Shown here in pieces: positions 10,885 to 23,760 of a stretch of DNA of 64,000 nt (position 1 is its first letter; every line of letters starts with the position of its first letter). Location: NCBI RefSeq assembly GCF_013373865.1, contig NC_050471.1:19587047-19651046 (forward strand). The letters are read 5' to 3'. Both the position numbers and the translations under genes were made by a program. This DNA is from Monomorium pharaonis. Its lineage: Eukaryota > Arthropoda > Insecta > Hymenoptera > Formicidae. The notes below the pieces were generated by a model, which had not been told where the DNA came from, made no database searches, and saw only the letters and a list, made by a program, of their open reading frames with translations.

Positions 10885-11390
10885 TATGGGGAAATGAAGT
10901 TGCGATGAGGGGGAAAAGAGATGGAAGTAGAGAGGGAATAAGGAGAAATAAGAAGGAATAACAGCGCAGGGCGGAAGTAGAGGGCGTGATTTGAGATCAA
11001 AGTAAGGCGTAGAGGGAGAGGAGGGTGGGGCCGTAGGGAGAAAGGAGGGTGCTAGATTGTAAGTTCGCCTAATGGTCAGGTTTTGGTAGGATAGGATGGG
11101 GTTGTATTTGGTATTGTTAATATAGGAGAGGATTGTAATTGTATTGTCAATATTGTATACATAATATTGTATACATTTATTGAATTATGTATATATGACA
11201 TGGAATAGGAAAAAGGAGATAGAGGGATCGCGAAGGGGACGGTGGTGAGAGTTGTGAGACTGTTTAATGGCTAGAGCGTATAGGGCGGAATGGAGATATG
11301 TATAAATGTATATAGCAAATTTGTAAATTTGTGACAAGATTGCAAACTGAGGGGACGCAATATAATAAATACACATATGTATTTCGACAT
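10885..11390 (+). other. purine-rich LINE 3' end, inferred
   Basis: A GA-rich stretch passes into TTGTAAGTTCGCCTAATGG near 11058, a phrase resembling TTGTAAGGGTCGCATAAGG at 30696. It ends near GGACGCAATATAATAAATAC, comparable with GGAACGCAATAAACC at 30798. Both look like 3' tails of one purine-rich LINE family with an internal deletion of ORF2. This is an inference from similarity between the two sites. Confidence 0.4.
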
Positions 11391-11893
11391 GCTGAGCACA
11401 AATCTAGTGTCAGAATTGCTCCATCACTTACCTTTTTTTTTAATCAAAAAGATGGCTTAAAAACCTTAAAAATTGCAATAATTGCTCTGCACGCGGAAAA
11501 TAGTAAGTGATGGGACAATTCTGACACTAGATTTGTATTTAGCGACTCAAAATACATAAAGATATCATGTCTGGTCCGTGATATAAACTATTTTTTTGTG
11601 GATGGCTGTGCTGCACTGCCGCGCCAAAAAAATTGATCTGTTTCACGGACCATAATATTTTTATTTTGAGCCGCTGAACATAAATTCGGTGTCAGAATTT
11701 CCTCATCACCCACCATTTTCCGAATGCAGAAAAATTATTACGATTTTCAAGGTTTTTTAGGCCATTTCTTTGATTAAAAAGAAAGGTGAGTGATAGAACA
11801 ATTCTAATAGTGGATTTATGTTCAGCAAAATATATAAAGATAGTCTAGTGGGGTATTCTGTTCAGACAATTTTTTGTGTGTGCCTGTGTTATT
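11391..11893. mobile_element. end fragment related to the 4.07 kb DNA element
   Basis: It ends TTTTTTGTGTGTGCCTGTGT, nearly the same terminus as the element at 39141-43205. It contains inverted and direct copies of subterminal motifs (CTAGTGTCAGAATTG and CAATTCTGACACTAG; TCGGTGTCAGAATTT). The middle has GGTCCGTGATATAAAC and its partial complement around 11572-11655. No coding is visible. It is probably a truncated or non-autonomous relative. Confidence 0.6.
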
Positions 11894-13180
11894 GATAAAT
11901 CATATAGTTTAATAAAATTATTATTAGAGGAAGATCGTCAATGTTGGCATAGGTTTATTAAAGTGTTTCCTCATTTCTCAGAAGCTAAACATTGCACTAT
12001 GTTAGAACTAATAAAAACATGATTTTCTTAGATAATTAAAGAAATAAAAATCCATAGCTGGCTTTTTTTCTGTTGGGTTTGCAAGAAAATGCGGTTTCTA
12101 TTAATAGATGTCATTAATTATTGTAGAACGAAGCAAACTTCATTCTAAATTTATTACGTCATTGGATAGCTATCAGTTTATTATCAGATAGCTTGTTTTT
12201 AAGAAAAGCTGTGCAATTTTTAAAAATTATTTTTTTTTAAGTTGAAACATTTGAACTTTCAAAATACGTATCAGTTTCTAAAAAAAAAATTGTTTTGTGA
12301 TATTGATTGATTGCTTGCAGAATAATGATTTTTTTATTATGAACAATACATAATTGTGCAACAGTTTATATAACGTTGCGACGAATTACAACCAACAACA
12401 CACATCGATGGACAGAAGACAAGAATGAATTCAAACGAAAGTCCTGCATTAATTTGATGGCGGAATTGAATTGGAGTTCACGGCGATTGCCGATTTGGTG
12501 TAATTACATGGCGCGAATTGGATCGCGAAGTTTCGGCGTGGGTGGCGCGAGGCATCAATGGTCATCGCCAGTTAGTGCGTGTTTTTTTAAATTCGGCGGG
12601 TTTGGTCTTGCAGTAGCGGCCCATACAGCACAAAATATTATGTTTGTTTTGTTAATTACAAGCATTAGTAATGTTACGTCTAGCCTTACAGAATTTGGAT
12701 CAGGGAGTCGATTCTGTAATTCGAGTGAGTTTATTCACTTTTTGCACTTTCATCTCACATGAGTTTGTTCGCGCGACTCTGTAACGTCAAAGTGAAAATA
12801 CGAAAGCACTAGACTAGAAATGTGGGGGAAAAAAATTTGTTAGAAAAATGGAATCGCGCCGGTGTTGCATCCTTTTTACGCCGAGGGACATCATTTCTGC
12901 CGATGCGTGTACTACTTTCACTTTTTTCTATTCGGTCTATCCGTATCATTTTGTCTCGCGTTTATCTCGCATTGTGTTTCGCCTGCTGCAGTTCTGAAAA
13001 GGTGAACGTAACAGAAAAACAAAAGCAAATAATAAATTTCATGCGATCTCATGCTGATTTTGGGAGAGACAGATTGCGTTACAATCGTGAAAGTAAGAAA
13101 AGAGTAGTAAGTAATTTTATAAGTTATAATTTGTAAGTCATAATTATTTTATTTGCTTAGTATTGTAAATTTTACAATAC
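11894..13180. other. no gene recognised; AT-rich then mixed
   Basis: 11894-12360 is AT-rich without features. Two plus-strand frames (12376-12762 and 12822-13136) match nothing I know and lack convincing domains. GTTACGTCTAGCCTTACAGA at about 12674 resembles the terminus of the LTR at 58120, so a scrap of that LTR family is likely here. Confidence 0.4.
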
Positions 13181-13210
13181 ATGCAAACCAATTATAACAA
13201 TAATATAGGC

Positions 13211-13967
13211 TAAAAACGAAGAAATAATAGGTAATGTAACAATTCTTTAATATAATATCTGAAAAAAGACAACGTTTCGACTTACTGAGTTTTTTCATCA
13301 GCTGTCATATAATTAAATAAGCGTATAAATTAATAACAGTGTTCAAAAATCAATACATATAAATATAACAATGTCAAAGTATAAAGATGTCAGAGAATAC
13401 GGGCAATACATGACTGATTCGTTGTTACCACACGAGAACAGGTTTAGTCCGAAGTATTAAAATCAGTAAGGTTAGTAGCGTATTCAATATTAAAAAGTAA
13501 TGTTTGAATTTTATTAAAGAATGCATATGTCCATAGTTGTTACCGCGGGATTCTCTAATAAGACTCGGATATCACTTTTTAATATTAATTATGTTATTGA
13601 TCTTACTGTTTTAATATTTCGAACACAATCTGTTCTCGTGTGGCAACGATGAACGAGTCACGTATTCTCCTTTGACATCTTTATATTCTTACATTGTTAT
13701 TTTGATATTGATTTTTAGACATTGTTATTAATTTATTCACTTATTTATTATTTATTAACTGTATTTGCTATTGTAATGTGTTGTGTATATGTTTCTGTGC
13801 ATTATAGTTTGAGCCTTGCGTAATGATGCATTAGACAATCGGTTTTAATTCTATTAATTATTAAATGATAGCTGAAGAAGACTCAGTAAGTTGAAACGTT
13901 CTATTTGTTTTAAATATTATTGTTTAAATTAAGAATTGTTACATTACGCTCTATTATTACTCGTTTT
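13211..13967. mobile_element. foldback/MITE-like element
   Basis: The left arm (AAAAACGAAGAAATAAT, GGTAATGTAACAATTCTT, ACGTTTCGACTTACTGAG) is matched in reverse on the right (CTCAGTAAGTTGAAACGTT, AAGAATTGTTACATTACG, ATTACTCGTTTTT). Secondary inverted blocks inside (GTGTGGCAACGATGAACGAG against TCGTTGTTACCACAC) extend the arms. There is no coding. The superfamily is not identified. Confidence 0.75.
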
Positions 13968-14416
13968 TGTCCTTTATTATTGTTATATTAAATATATAAC
14001 AAAAATTGATCAATTAAAAACATTTTCGAACAGCACATATTAATTAGCAAATAGTAAGCCAATATTGTATTAAGATTGTCCAATAGTTGACCAATGGTAG
14101 GCCAATGAACTATGCTACTATACGTTATGTGTTACTATGTTTGGACGAATAACTCTGTCCCCTCCTCTCATCCCTATCCCTACTACCAGGACAAGGAGTA
14201 TATAAGGACGGTTACAATCCAAGAGAGCTCAGTATCGGCGCTCCTAGCCCTGATGACGCAAACTGCAACGTTTGTGAAACGTCGGCGCAACGCTGTATCA
14301 GGACGCGGCATGTATCCGGAAGCCCTTTCTATTGGAAACAACGTCAATGGCCGTGAAAACTTTAAGTCTAAAATATAACATATTATTTCACAGACGCTAA
14401 ATAATAGAAATAATAA

Positions 14417-14569
14417 ATAGGGATAGGCACTTTGTTTTAAGTATAATAGCATAATGTGTCAAAAATTGTTTTTAAGATTTAATTTCAATAGTTATACTTT
14501 GTACACACTTAGTATTTTCAGCTAAGTATTATACGTAACTATAGAAATTAGACTTTACAAATAATTTTT

Positions 14570-14630
<61 letters not shown>

Positions 14631-14666
14631 TATTATGCTCAAAGCATAAAAAGTGCCTATCCCTAA
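14417..14666. mobile_element. MITE with internal (CA)n
   Basis: The termini are inverted copies of TAGGGATAGGCACTTT (left 14418, right near 14665), with further matching AGTATAATAGCATAATGTGTC on the left. A (CA)n microsatellite occupies 14573-14625. It lies upstream of the first visible exon of the SANT-like pseudogene. Confidence 0.75.
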
Positions 14667-14725
14667 TAATAAGTTGTAAATAAAAATTACAAATAAATAT
14701 AATGTGTATACTACTTCTTTTACAG

Positions 14726-17700
14726 GACGAATTATGGGAGGAAGTAATAAAGCAGCTCCCAATTGTTCAGGTTCAATTGTTTCGGTCCTCAAAAGTTGTC
14801 AAAAGAATGGGCAAAGGTAAATATATACGTTAAGTAAATTTTAATTTTGATTTATTGTTATTAATAATACTATATGAATGTCATTTTACATAATACTATG
14901 GCATTAATGGTCATTTTTTTCTTTCTTACAGACATGGCGTGATTGGAAATCCAATCTATTAAAAAAAAGTGGCCGCACTTAAAAGCTATGCAGCGGATAC
15001 TGGAGGAGGACCACCAAAAATTTTGGATACAAGTCCGTCCGAAGATAACCTATTGGAATTTTTTACACCTGAAGCCAGTGGAATGCTTAATATTCCCGAA
15101 GGAGGAATTCTTGGCAATGATAATGATTCATTTTTATTTGGAAGACCTACTCTAAATAAGTTTGCACAAAGTCCGAAGGAGTCCTCACAAAGTGTACGAA
15201 AGCCTTTCTCCTGGCAGATGAATGTTGAATACTATTTTACTGCAGAGTTTTAACATATAACATTAACATATATATTACAACATTAATTTTGTTATCTTAT
15301 GCATTTCAGGAACATTTCTTCCACAGCGACGTGATGAGCGTTGATACTGATTATACAGAAACAGATACAGATACAGAGAATGTTCCAATAAATGTGAGTG
15401 ATGATATATGAAGTTTCTTTTCTGTGTTACGTCCGGCAGACTCCACGATTTCCCTTCGTCAGAGAAACAAATAATTTTACAAAAGAAATTCCGTTTCAAC
15501 GGTCTCCGATAATTTTTTACGCGTTTAGAATTAGTCTGTTAGGAACGTAATGACAAACATAGATGGACGAAACGACCAAGTAGATAATTCCGACTCCTTT
15601 TGAATATTGAGTCAACAAATAATAAATTCTGAAAATAGAAATTCAAAAACAAACATGGGATCTAAGCAAAGTTTCACGTTTCCTCACAAAGAATGAGCAA
15701 TAAAGTATCTAAACATAAGCAAAAGATAAATAACCGTTTCCTCCATCTGCAACCCATACCGTAGCACGTCTAGCACGATAGAAAAAATTATTTATCTCTT
15801 AAACCCAAAAGGAAGATAACCTACCCGATAGATCGGATCCCTTCGATAAAATTAAAGGAATGTGGGAGGAAACAGAGAAACTTTCGACAGAGTACTCAAC
15901 GTATGATTGGTCAAAAGAGGAAAAACTATTTCTCCAATAAGAAAACTTAGAATTCACTCACCACACAATCCTGAAAAAGAGTCCTACCAGTTAGAATATT
16001 TAAACCACCTACATCTGGATCCTCTCTCTGTAAGACTATATATATATATAATACCAAATCTTGAAGAAAATCAGTCAGTAATAATCAGTTAGTTGAGAGT
16101 AGTTAGTTGTGAGTTCAGTTACGTTTAGAGTTTTTAGTCAGTTCAGTTAATAAGAGAGTTAGTTAGTTAGTAATCATGTAGAATCAGTGCGCAAGTAAAC
16201 TTTAGTGCCGTTCCATCCGGTCAAAAAATCCCTTCAATTCCAACGGATTTATTCGAGAACCAATAATGAGTAAGTCCTACAATCACAATTTCTTTCTTTG
16301 TTTTTACGTTACTCATCTACTCCCTTCCGTTTTAATTTTTTAAGACACGTTCCTATTATTTTATTAATAATTTTCCACTTAGTGTTCCTCGACCTTCCTC
16401 TCCAGCTACCACCTTCGAAGAACTTAGTGTTCCTCGACTCTTCTCTCCAGTTACCACCTTCGAAAAACTTAGTGTTCCTCGACTCTTCTCTTTGCCTCCA
16501 ATTACTGAAGAACATGAACACGTTCCTCAGATATTCCCAACATATTCTTTTTCTAGTTCACTTCCTCCTTCTTCAAGTTACTCTCCCATAAGTTCCACTG
16601 AATCCGAAGACATTCCACCCCCACTCTCCCCCGCTATGCTTTATCCTCTTATGACTCCAATCATCTCTGTTTTCCCCATCTAACCATTTAATAAACCCTT
16701 CGTTTATTTCTTTGCTCCGCCGTTAATACTGTAGAATTAAAAAACAAAAATCTCTTTGTTTCCCTTTCTCCGCCCACTATATACTTATTAATATTTATAC
16801 AACTATATTTATACTCACTATGCGTCTTAAATTTAATTATACCGTTATTACAAAATTGTCAAATCATGACTTCAGCGCTTATTTGTATTTTTTTTTTCAT
16901 TTTTATTTGTTGTTAGAATAAATACTTTTGTTAATTTTATGTAAAACTTTATCATTTATTTTAATTAATAACGACCTCGCCTATCCCGAACAAAGATTGC
17001 ATCTGGTCCGATCCTGAGTTAAAGCGATTCAATTCGTTGACTCGAAACTTGGACCGATGGACGTACGACTCGAAACGGATTATAGCGGGCTTATCGGCAC
17101 GTTGACCTATATTTTTGAGTCATAAAAAGTGCGTTCGACCCGAGGCACATACCCTCACTGTGTGCCTACGGGAATTCTACACGTTTTGTTACGTTCTTCC
17201 CTGCCTTACCTGTTCTCCCTGAAATATCGTTCCTACCGAATAAAGAATAAAATCCCATAAGGCTGGACGTAACATCTGCATGATGTTTATTTCTTGCAAA
17301 GCAGCATATATAATAAAAGTATTTTATGATGTTTCAGATATCTTGCAATGTACTTTCTTCGATACAAAATATACAACAGACACCAAAACAAATACATTGC
17401 ATTAATCCCAGTATGCTATCAATAAAAAACAAGTGGACATATCCTGAGGACGGAGGTAACTAAAATTAATTACTAATAACGTCTCTCTTGTGCGATACCA
17501 ACAATATTTTATTTCATTAATTTGACCTTTCGACATTTTATTATTCAAGGAAAATTTCACTAACCATAATATTATTAAATTTTTGTTTCAGATTCTGGTA
17601 AGAAAATGAAGCAAAACATAAAGCAGCACACCTTCGACAACTCTAATATTCAGCAGCAAATGTCTAAACTACAAGAGGAAAAAATGGCTCTAGCTAAAAA

Positions 17701-17930
17701 AAGACTTTAATGCGGAAACAAGAAAATGAACATGCAGAACATCAAACATTTATTTGAGCAGTATATCTTGGACAATTCTAATATTCAACAGCAAATGTTG
17801 CAACTAAAACAGAAAAAAAATGGCTCTAGCTAAGGAAAAATGTGAATTTAAAAAAACAGCTCACCAAGAAAATACCGTACTCCTGACATTATTGATTGAG
17901 AAAGTAAAAGAATTAACAAGTATAATGTAG
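14726..17930 (+). pseudogene. MADF/SANT-like DNA-binding protein, spliced, disabled
   Basis: Exon-like blocks keep consensus splice signals: 14726-14816 (preceded by TTTTACAG, followed by GTAAAT), 14932 to about 15250 (CTTACAG), 15310-15393 (ATTTCAG/GTGAGT), 17338-17455 (TTTCAG/GTAACT) and 17592-17710 (TTTCAG, stop). The joined reading has DELWEEVIKQL and TWRDWKSN, then after a one-base shift in an A8 run, AALKSYAADTGGGPPKI, the signature of the MADF/SANT proteins found with PIF/Harbinger transposons. The end has NIQQQMSKLQEEKMALAKK. 17740-17930 repeats that end and reads on to LLTLLIEKVKELTSIM and a stop, so the last exon may be duplicated. No DDE nuclease is visible. The frameshift indicates a pseudogene; the family call is from memory. 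Confidence 0.65.
15425..17274 (+). mobile_element. solo LTR, 1850 bp, copy A
   Basis: The ends are TGTTACGTCC and GGACGTAACA, and TCTG is duplicated on both sides (15421-15424, 17275-17278), as for Ty3/gypsy-type integration. A TATA run at about 16037-16050 and AATAAAGAATAAA near the right end fit an LTR promoter and polyadenylation signal. Three imperfect 45-bp repeats (AACTTAGTGTTCCTCGAC) fill about 16375-16495. Short frames inside are not conserved with copy B except around 15920-16030. It lies between two exons of the SANT-like pseudogene. Confidence 0.85.
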
Positions 17931-18345
17931 TCCATCGTTCCACAATATGTAGATAAAAATAAAATATACATATATGCAAGTGTATTCTTTATACGAAAAT
18001 ACATTTGTTTTTTCTCACAATAATGTCTAATAATATTTCTTTTAAAATTTAATAAATATTTTTAAAACACCTTAAATAACATCGAGTTTAGGTTTCATTT
18101 CTATTGTTTTTCATTCATTTTACAAATTTTTTAAATTTGAATATGTTGCAGACGGAATTGATATCTATCGATTACGAAATTTTTAAGTCGGTTCACTATT
18201 TAGTTTAACAGTTATTTACAATAAAAAATAGCACTTTTCACTCTTTGATATCTTCGAAACTAAATAGTAAAAAATTTAATTTTTTAAAAATAATTTCACA
18301 CTCATGTTTTATATCTTACTGTTTTTTTATGTGGCTTAGAGTGGA
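17931..18345. other. AT-rich, nothing recognised
   Basis: No open frame, repeat or terminus that I can support. Confidence 0.6.
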
Positions 18346-18349
18346 ATTC

Positions 18350-18850
18350 ACTTGAAGTGCAGATGGACACGTTGCAAATAAACACAAAATAATGTACACG
18401 GTCCGAATGAATACGGTTTATTTGGACACAGGAAATTTGGACAAAGTAACTTTTGGACACACAAGACAAATTTTGGACACATTAAAAATGTACAACGTTC
18501 AGTTGTACACTGTGCATCTCTACAGCGTTCAATTGTACACCGTGGATTTCTACACCGCGCATCACCACACCGTGCATCTCTACACCGCGCATTTCCACAC
18601 CGTGCACCTCTACACCGTTCAGTTGTACACCGTGCACGTCTACATCGTGCATTTCTACACCGTGCATCTCTACACCGTGGATTTCTACACCGCGCATCAC
18701 CGTGCACCTCTACACCGCGCATTTCTACACCGTGCACCTCTACACCGTGCATCTCTACACCATTCAGTTGTATACGCGCGCATTCCTACACCGTGCATCT
18801 CTACATCGCGCATTTCTACACCGTGCATTTCTACACCGCATGTCTATATA
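18350..18850 (-). repeat. 15-bp minisatellite array, TCTACACCGTGCAT variant
   Basis: About 25 units of 15 bp, mostly CTCTACACCGTGCAT or TTTCTACACCGCGCA. The left edge (ATGGACACGTTGCAAATAAA, then ACAAAATAATGTACAC) is the reverse complement of the block at 20945-21005, which sets the orientation as minus. Just outside the right edge, 18871-18895 carries GCGTGGAAAATCGCAAATCC, a motif also next to the hairpin modules at 39960 and 55527. Confidence 0.9.
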
Positions 18851-19029
18851 CGTATTTCTACGACCATTGTTTTGCGTGGAAAATCGCAAATCCACGTGGT
18901 ACTAGATGAAATGCTATTTCATCATAAAGAATCCCCTATTGGATTGCCATATTATGTAAAACGCAACAAGCATTCCTTCATAAAAGTTGCACCCGGACGA
19001 GCCTCCAAAATTTTAATGGTTTTGTTACC

Positions 19030-19145
19030 AGCCTTATGGAATTTGGATTGAATATAATATAATGTAGGATATACAATATAATATAGGATACGACAGGGAC
19101 ATGGAGATAAGGCAGGGAAGGACGTAACGTGACGTAACTTCCGAA
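19030..19145 (-). mobile_element. LTR remnant of the TGTTACGTCC family
   Basis: TTGTTACCAGCCTTATGGAA at 19022 and AAGGCAGGGAAGGACGTAAC at 19112 resemble the first 90 bases of copy B at 58120. The rest is absent, so this is a short scrap. Confidence 0.45.
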
Positions 19146-19537
19146 GACACGCGGTGAAACAAAGAAAAATGCCTAATAAAACATAAAGTCCTCCAGGCGT
19201 AACACCTCTTGCCTTAGACAAATGTTGGGGGTGCACAAACGCAACATTTGAAAGGTAATATATTTCAGGCTCGTTTTTATTTTCCGCGGACCTTCTTCGA
19301 ATTAAAGAAAAATAAGATTAAACGGGAATGTTCGCGCATATACAGTTGTGTGCTCACGCATACGTTGAAAATTGTGATTCGCTTAATTTCGCATAGATTT
19401 TGTTAATTTGAATACCAAGAGTTTTCTGAAACTCTTCTTCTTACGCTACATTTGCTTGGAAGGAAATATAAATAATGACAATAGAAATGAATAAGTATAC
19501 ATCTTTGACCATGTGGGTCTAAGGCTCATAAAGAAGT

Positions 19538-19862
19538 AGAAGAGATCGAGATGAACATAAAAGTTCAATATTGTCTTTGGTTAGGTCTTGGGTTAGGTCT
19601 ACCAATAATCGAGGTATTAATTTTTTTAATTATGCGAATAAGAGTGCACCAAGAGAAGAGGCTCAATCCGCTTGAGCCATAACACGGAAGAAAAAATTTA
19701 TCGTGAATGTATGATAAGCTTTCATTAAATTACTGTTCACAATTACGATAGAAATTAATTAAATTATTTGCCGATTTTATACGTTAACATCTCGATTATT
19801 GGTGGGTCTAATCAATAATCCAAGACCCAAGACAATATTAAACTTTTATGTTCATCTCAATC
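19538..19862. mobile_element. MITE with about 75-bp inverted ends
   Basis: The left arm GAGATGAACATAAAAGTTCA, then ATTGTCTTTGGTTAGGTCTT, is mirrored at the right (AAGACCCAAGACAATATTAA, then CTTTTATGTTCATCTC). ACCAATAATCGAG ends the left arm and CTCGATTATTGGT begins the right one. The interior is AT-rich without coding. Confidence 0.8.
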
Positions 19863-19869
19863 CTGTCTA

Positions 19870-20670
19870 TCTTTCGACCGAAATTCTCCGTCTTAAGATT
19901 TTTATTTCTCTACCTATCCGCCTCTCTTTTCGGGTTTTTATGGGACCCGGTTTTTTTCGAGGGTCGACCAGTCAGTTGTTTTTCATGTTTTTTCCAGCGG
20001 CAACATTATTTTTTTCCTTGCCAGTTAGACGTGCGCCCGCGCCTTTCTCCGTGACTTTTGCGTCTTCCGACGGGGTCTTACGTTCACCTGTGTCCTTCGC
20101 TGCGCGCGGGGCTGTTTCCAAGCAACCGTCGCGGCGAAGCGAGTGACGATCTGCCGTGTCGCTCTCCTCTCACGAGAGGTCTCTTCGCCTTTGTCACGTC
20201 AATTGCCAATTTCCTCCCGCACAGATTGTAGGGAGATTCCGATTCGAACTCTGGCTGCGGTATTATTTTTTGCAATAAATTAATTTTCAGTTTTTAAAGG
20301 GGCGGGAGATTAGAAAGATCATTAAATTGTTTGTCACTTTAACTGTTGGAGCATTGTCGGGTACGTTCCTATGACTAGCCGGAACTAACTACGGAGGCGC
20401 TGGCGGTCTTACAGGTGGCGTCCCTGCTTATAGAAGGACACACATCTTCATCATCTACCTAACCAGTGTGTTTCCTTTTTGATATCAGAGATGAACCCCT
20501 CGTTTCTCTTGTAATAACCACGCTCTACTTTTGACTCATTAAATATTCACTAAAATCAATTACGTGTGCGATACGCTTTTTTGGAACTTCCTGCCATTTC
20601 CATTTGACGCGCTAACATTAACTCATAAATTTATCTCGGTTTTATTTAAGAATTATATTTTTAAGACCGA
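19870..20670. other. unassigned, moderately GC-rich
   Basis: One plus-strand frame (19799-20146) runs through but has no recognisable domain and starts inside a MITE. I see no gene here. Confidence 0.4.
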
Positions 20671-20679
20671 CAAAAATGC

Positions 20680-21012
<333 letters not shown>

Positions 21013-21034
21013 TCCCTAATGGAATAGTAAATCT

Positions 21035-23760
21035 TTCCGACTATCTGCTTTTCAGGTCCGACAGACTGGACAGGGGGGGGGGCTGGGGGGATTGGCTTAT
21101 ACATTCGTCACGGTCCAGAATATGTAATTTTGTCCTCTGAGGGCTGTAGACCTCTCTTATTAGCTGTCGTCTATCGTCCCCCTAAGCTAGGCCGTCTTAC
21201 CATCTTTCAGTCGGATTTCGAGAGACTCCATCCCTCCTCTGCCGTAGTGCTCTGCCTAAACTGGTCCGTCGTTTATCACTTCCCGTCTCTTGAGGAGAGT
21301 GTGATACTTTTTACCAAACTCCTTCTCGATACTCGCGATTGTCATGGTCCTCTCCAGTCCTTTGTAGCTAATAGACCTCCAGCTCCTTAATCAAGAATCT
21401 CAAGCGCAAGCGTGATGCTGCATGCAGGTCTTTTTTATCTCATCGTACCCCAGTAAATCATGAGACATTTCGCGTCCTGTGCGATGCAGTCAAGCAGCGC
21501 ATCGACTCTGCCAGGAATTCTTATTTAATGCAGCATTTTGATCGTGCGAACAGCTCTTCTAGGCCTCTGGGCTGAGCTCCGCACTTTAGGCCTTATTAGA
21601 CCTAAATCTTTTCCCTTACCATCCGACTTCTCACCCAAATATCTTAACCTGTTCTTTACTTCTGCATCCTCTTCCTCTTACTTCGCTTCTTCTCCCCGTC
21701 TTCCCTCTCCCCCTGTTCTCCATCTCGTTCTCAGCTCTCCTCCTCTTGTCTCTGACTCTTCTACGTTTTATTTTTCCTATATCATTCCCGATACTCTGCG
21801 TCGTGCCTTTGTCAAATGTCATTTAAATGCTGCTGGTCCATATGGTGTCACTCGCCATCTGCTGCTTGGTAGTCTCCCCGTTATCTTCCCTGTAATCCTT
21901 GAACTTCTTAATCTATCCCTGAACTCCTCAACCTTTCCCTCCTGCTAGAAATATTCCCACTTCATCCCTCTCCCTAAAACTAAGCACCCCTCGTCCCTCT
22001 CCAACTTTCGTCCTATCTCTCTCCTCTGGTTTCTTTCCAAGGTCCTTGAGCGTATCGTGTTCGAGCAATTGTCCTCTCACCTAGATCTCCATAACTTGCA
22101 TGACCCTCTCCAAATCCCTTTTTGTAAGGGCAACAATACCTAGACTGCGCTTATCAAACTCACTAATGATATCAGGTTTACTGTCGACAGCAGGATGGTC
22201 ACCTTCCTAATTCTGTTCGACTTCACGAAAGCCTTCGACTCAGTGCAGCACAGTTTTCTCCTATATAAGCTCTCTCGCTTGCATATCTCCAAAACAATTC
22301 TGGACTGGTTTGCCTCCTACCTATCGGGTCGTGTGTGCGCGGGAATGATGGATACTCTTCCTCGGTCTCCACCAGAGATCAGTGCTTGGTCTGTTGTTAT
22401 TCACCATCTTTATCAATGACCTTCGTCACTCCTTAACGCACTGCCACCATCTCCTCTATGCGGACGACCTCCAAATTTACATTCACTTTTTTTCTTGGGA
22501 TCATGGGTAGTATCAGGGAGGACATCGCAGCCATCGAGCGATGGTCGCTCAGCACCGGCTTAGTGTTAGACGCCTCCAAAACCAAATCGCTCCTACTAGG
22601 TAGCGCTCGTTTCGTGAATTTTATCTGCACAAATTTTGTGCTAAATCTGCACCTGAATGGCGCTCCGATTCAATTCGTCGACCACGCGACAAATCTAGAC
22701 GTTCACATCTCCAGTTCTCTCAACTGGTTGGAACAGGTTAGCGCTACTTCCTGTAAGGTTAACGGTGCCCTGTGGAAGCTCAAATACCATCAGGGTTGTC
22801 TTTTCACTGCTTTGCACACATGACTGGTGTCCTCTCTGATTTTCCCCTTCTTTGACTACTGTTCTGCAGTTTTCACTTGACGGGCCAACAGCGACTCAGA
22901 CTCGATTGATGGGCGATTGATAAACGCGTGCATGCGATTTACTTTCAGTCTGAGCAGGGACGAGCATGTCTCCCGCTACTACAGTGCACTGGGGTGGTTG
23001 CATGCTGATGACAGGAGGGCCTACATCATCGGATGTCTTCTCTTTAATGTTCTCCGCTCTGGCTGTTCTTCCTACCTTGCTTGTAACCTTTGTTTTTATA
23101 TCTCAGCTCGTGTCACTTCGCGTGCTCCCCCCCCCCCACATGATCTTGCTATCCCATCATGCAGATCTTCCACATTCCAGAAATCATTTCAATATACGTC
23201 TGCTTTTTTGGAATTTGCTCTCTGTCCATATTAGAACTTCCGATTCCCTATCTTCCTTCCGCCGTAAGCTCTTCTGCCATCTGCAGCAGCATCTGGGTTT
23301 CCCGAGTCGTCCTGGAGGTAGCTGCCTGCGCGCTCTTCCTTTCTTCGATTTTCTTCTTTCAGAATTGTTCTTGTTGTTGCGGGTCTCAACTAATCGTTGG
23401 GGACTCGTCACAGCGTGGATCTACCTAATTTCTGGGTACGATACTGTCGGCGGCTCGTCTTTGCTCATCTTGACTGCTCCGTGTTAATTATATGTATCTC
23501 GACTACTCTGCGTTCCGCATCGACTGCGTATTATTATTATCTTTGCGTTATTTTTACGCTATACCACATATATTTCCGGCTCTTTGTTTTATTATATCTT
23601 CTTGCCTCCGTTACGTTACATTTTTTGTTATTTAGACAACTTATCACAGCGTACTACTCTTTGGTCAATTTTACTATGCTATTCAAATCCTCTTCACTCG
23701 AACGACAACAATTACATTCACTCACGGGAACGATAATCGCGGCTTTACTCTTAAACTAAA
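21035..23760 (+). pseudogene. LINE ORF2 (endonuclease, reverse transcriptase), heavily broken
   Basis: The plus strand reads, in shifting frames, through an APE endonuclease part (21090-21250: GGIGLYIRHGPEYVI, then VVYRPPKLG) and reverse transcriptase palm pieces (22195-22330: ILFDFTKAFDSVQHSFLLYK, then DWFASYLSGR). LYADDLQIYIH lies near 22456, the YADD catalytic box. After it come a thumb with ASKTKSLLLG (22580) and a C-terminal tail with DEHVSRYYSALGWL and SLSSFRRKLF (22960-23280). The order is that of Jockey/I-like LINEs. Every domain contains frameshifts, and the usual SGVPQGS motif is not in a clean frame. The frames after 23400 are untranslated 3' sequence. Confidence 0.85.

Noticed and set aside
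12376..13136. Two plus-strand frames as host exons
   Set aside because: No domain recognised and one overlaps an LTR scrap.
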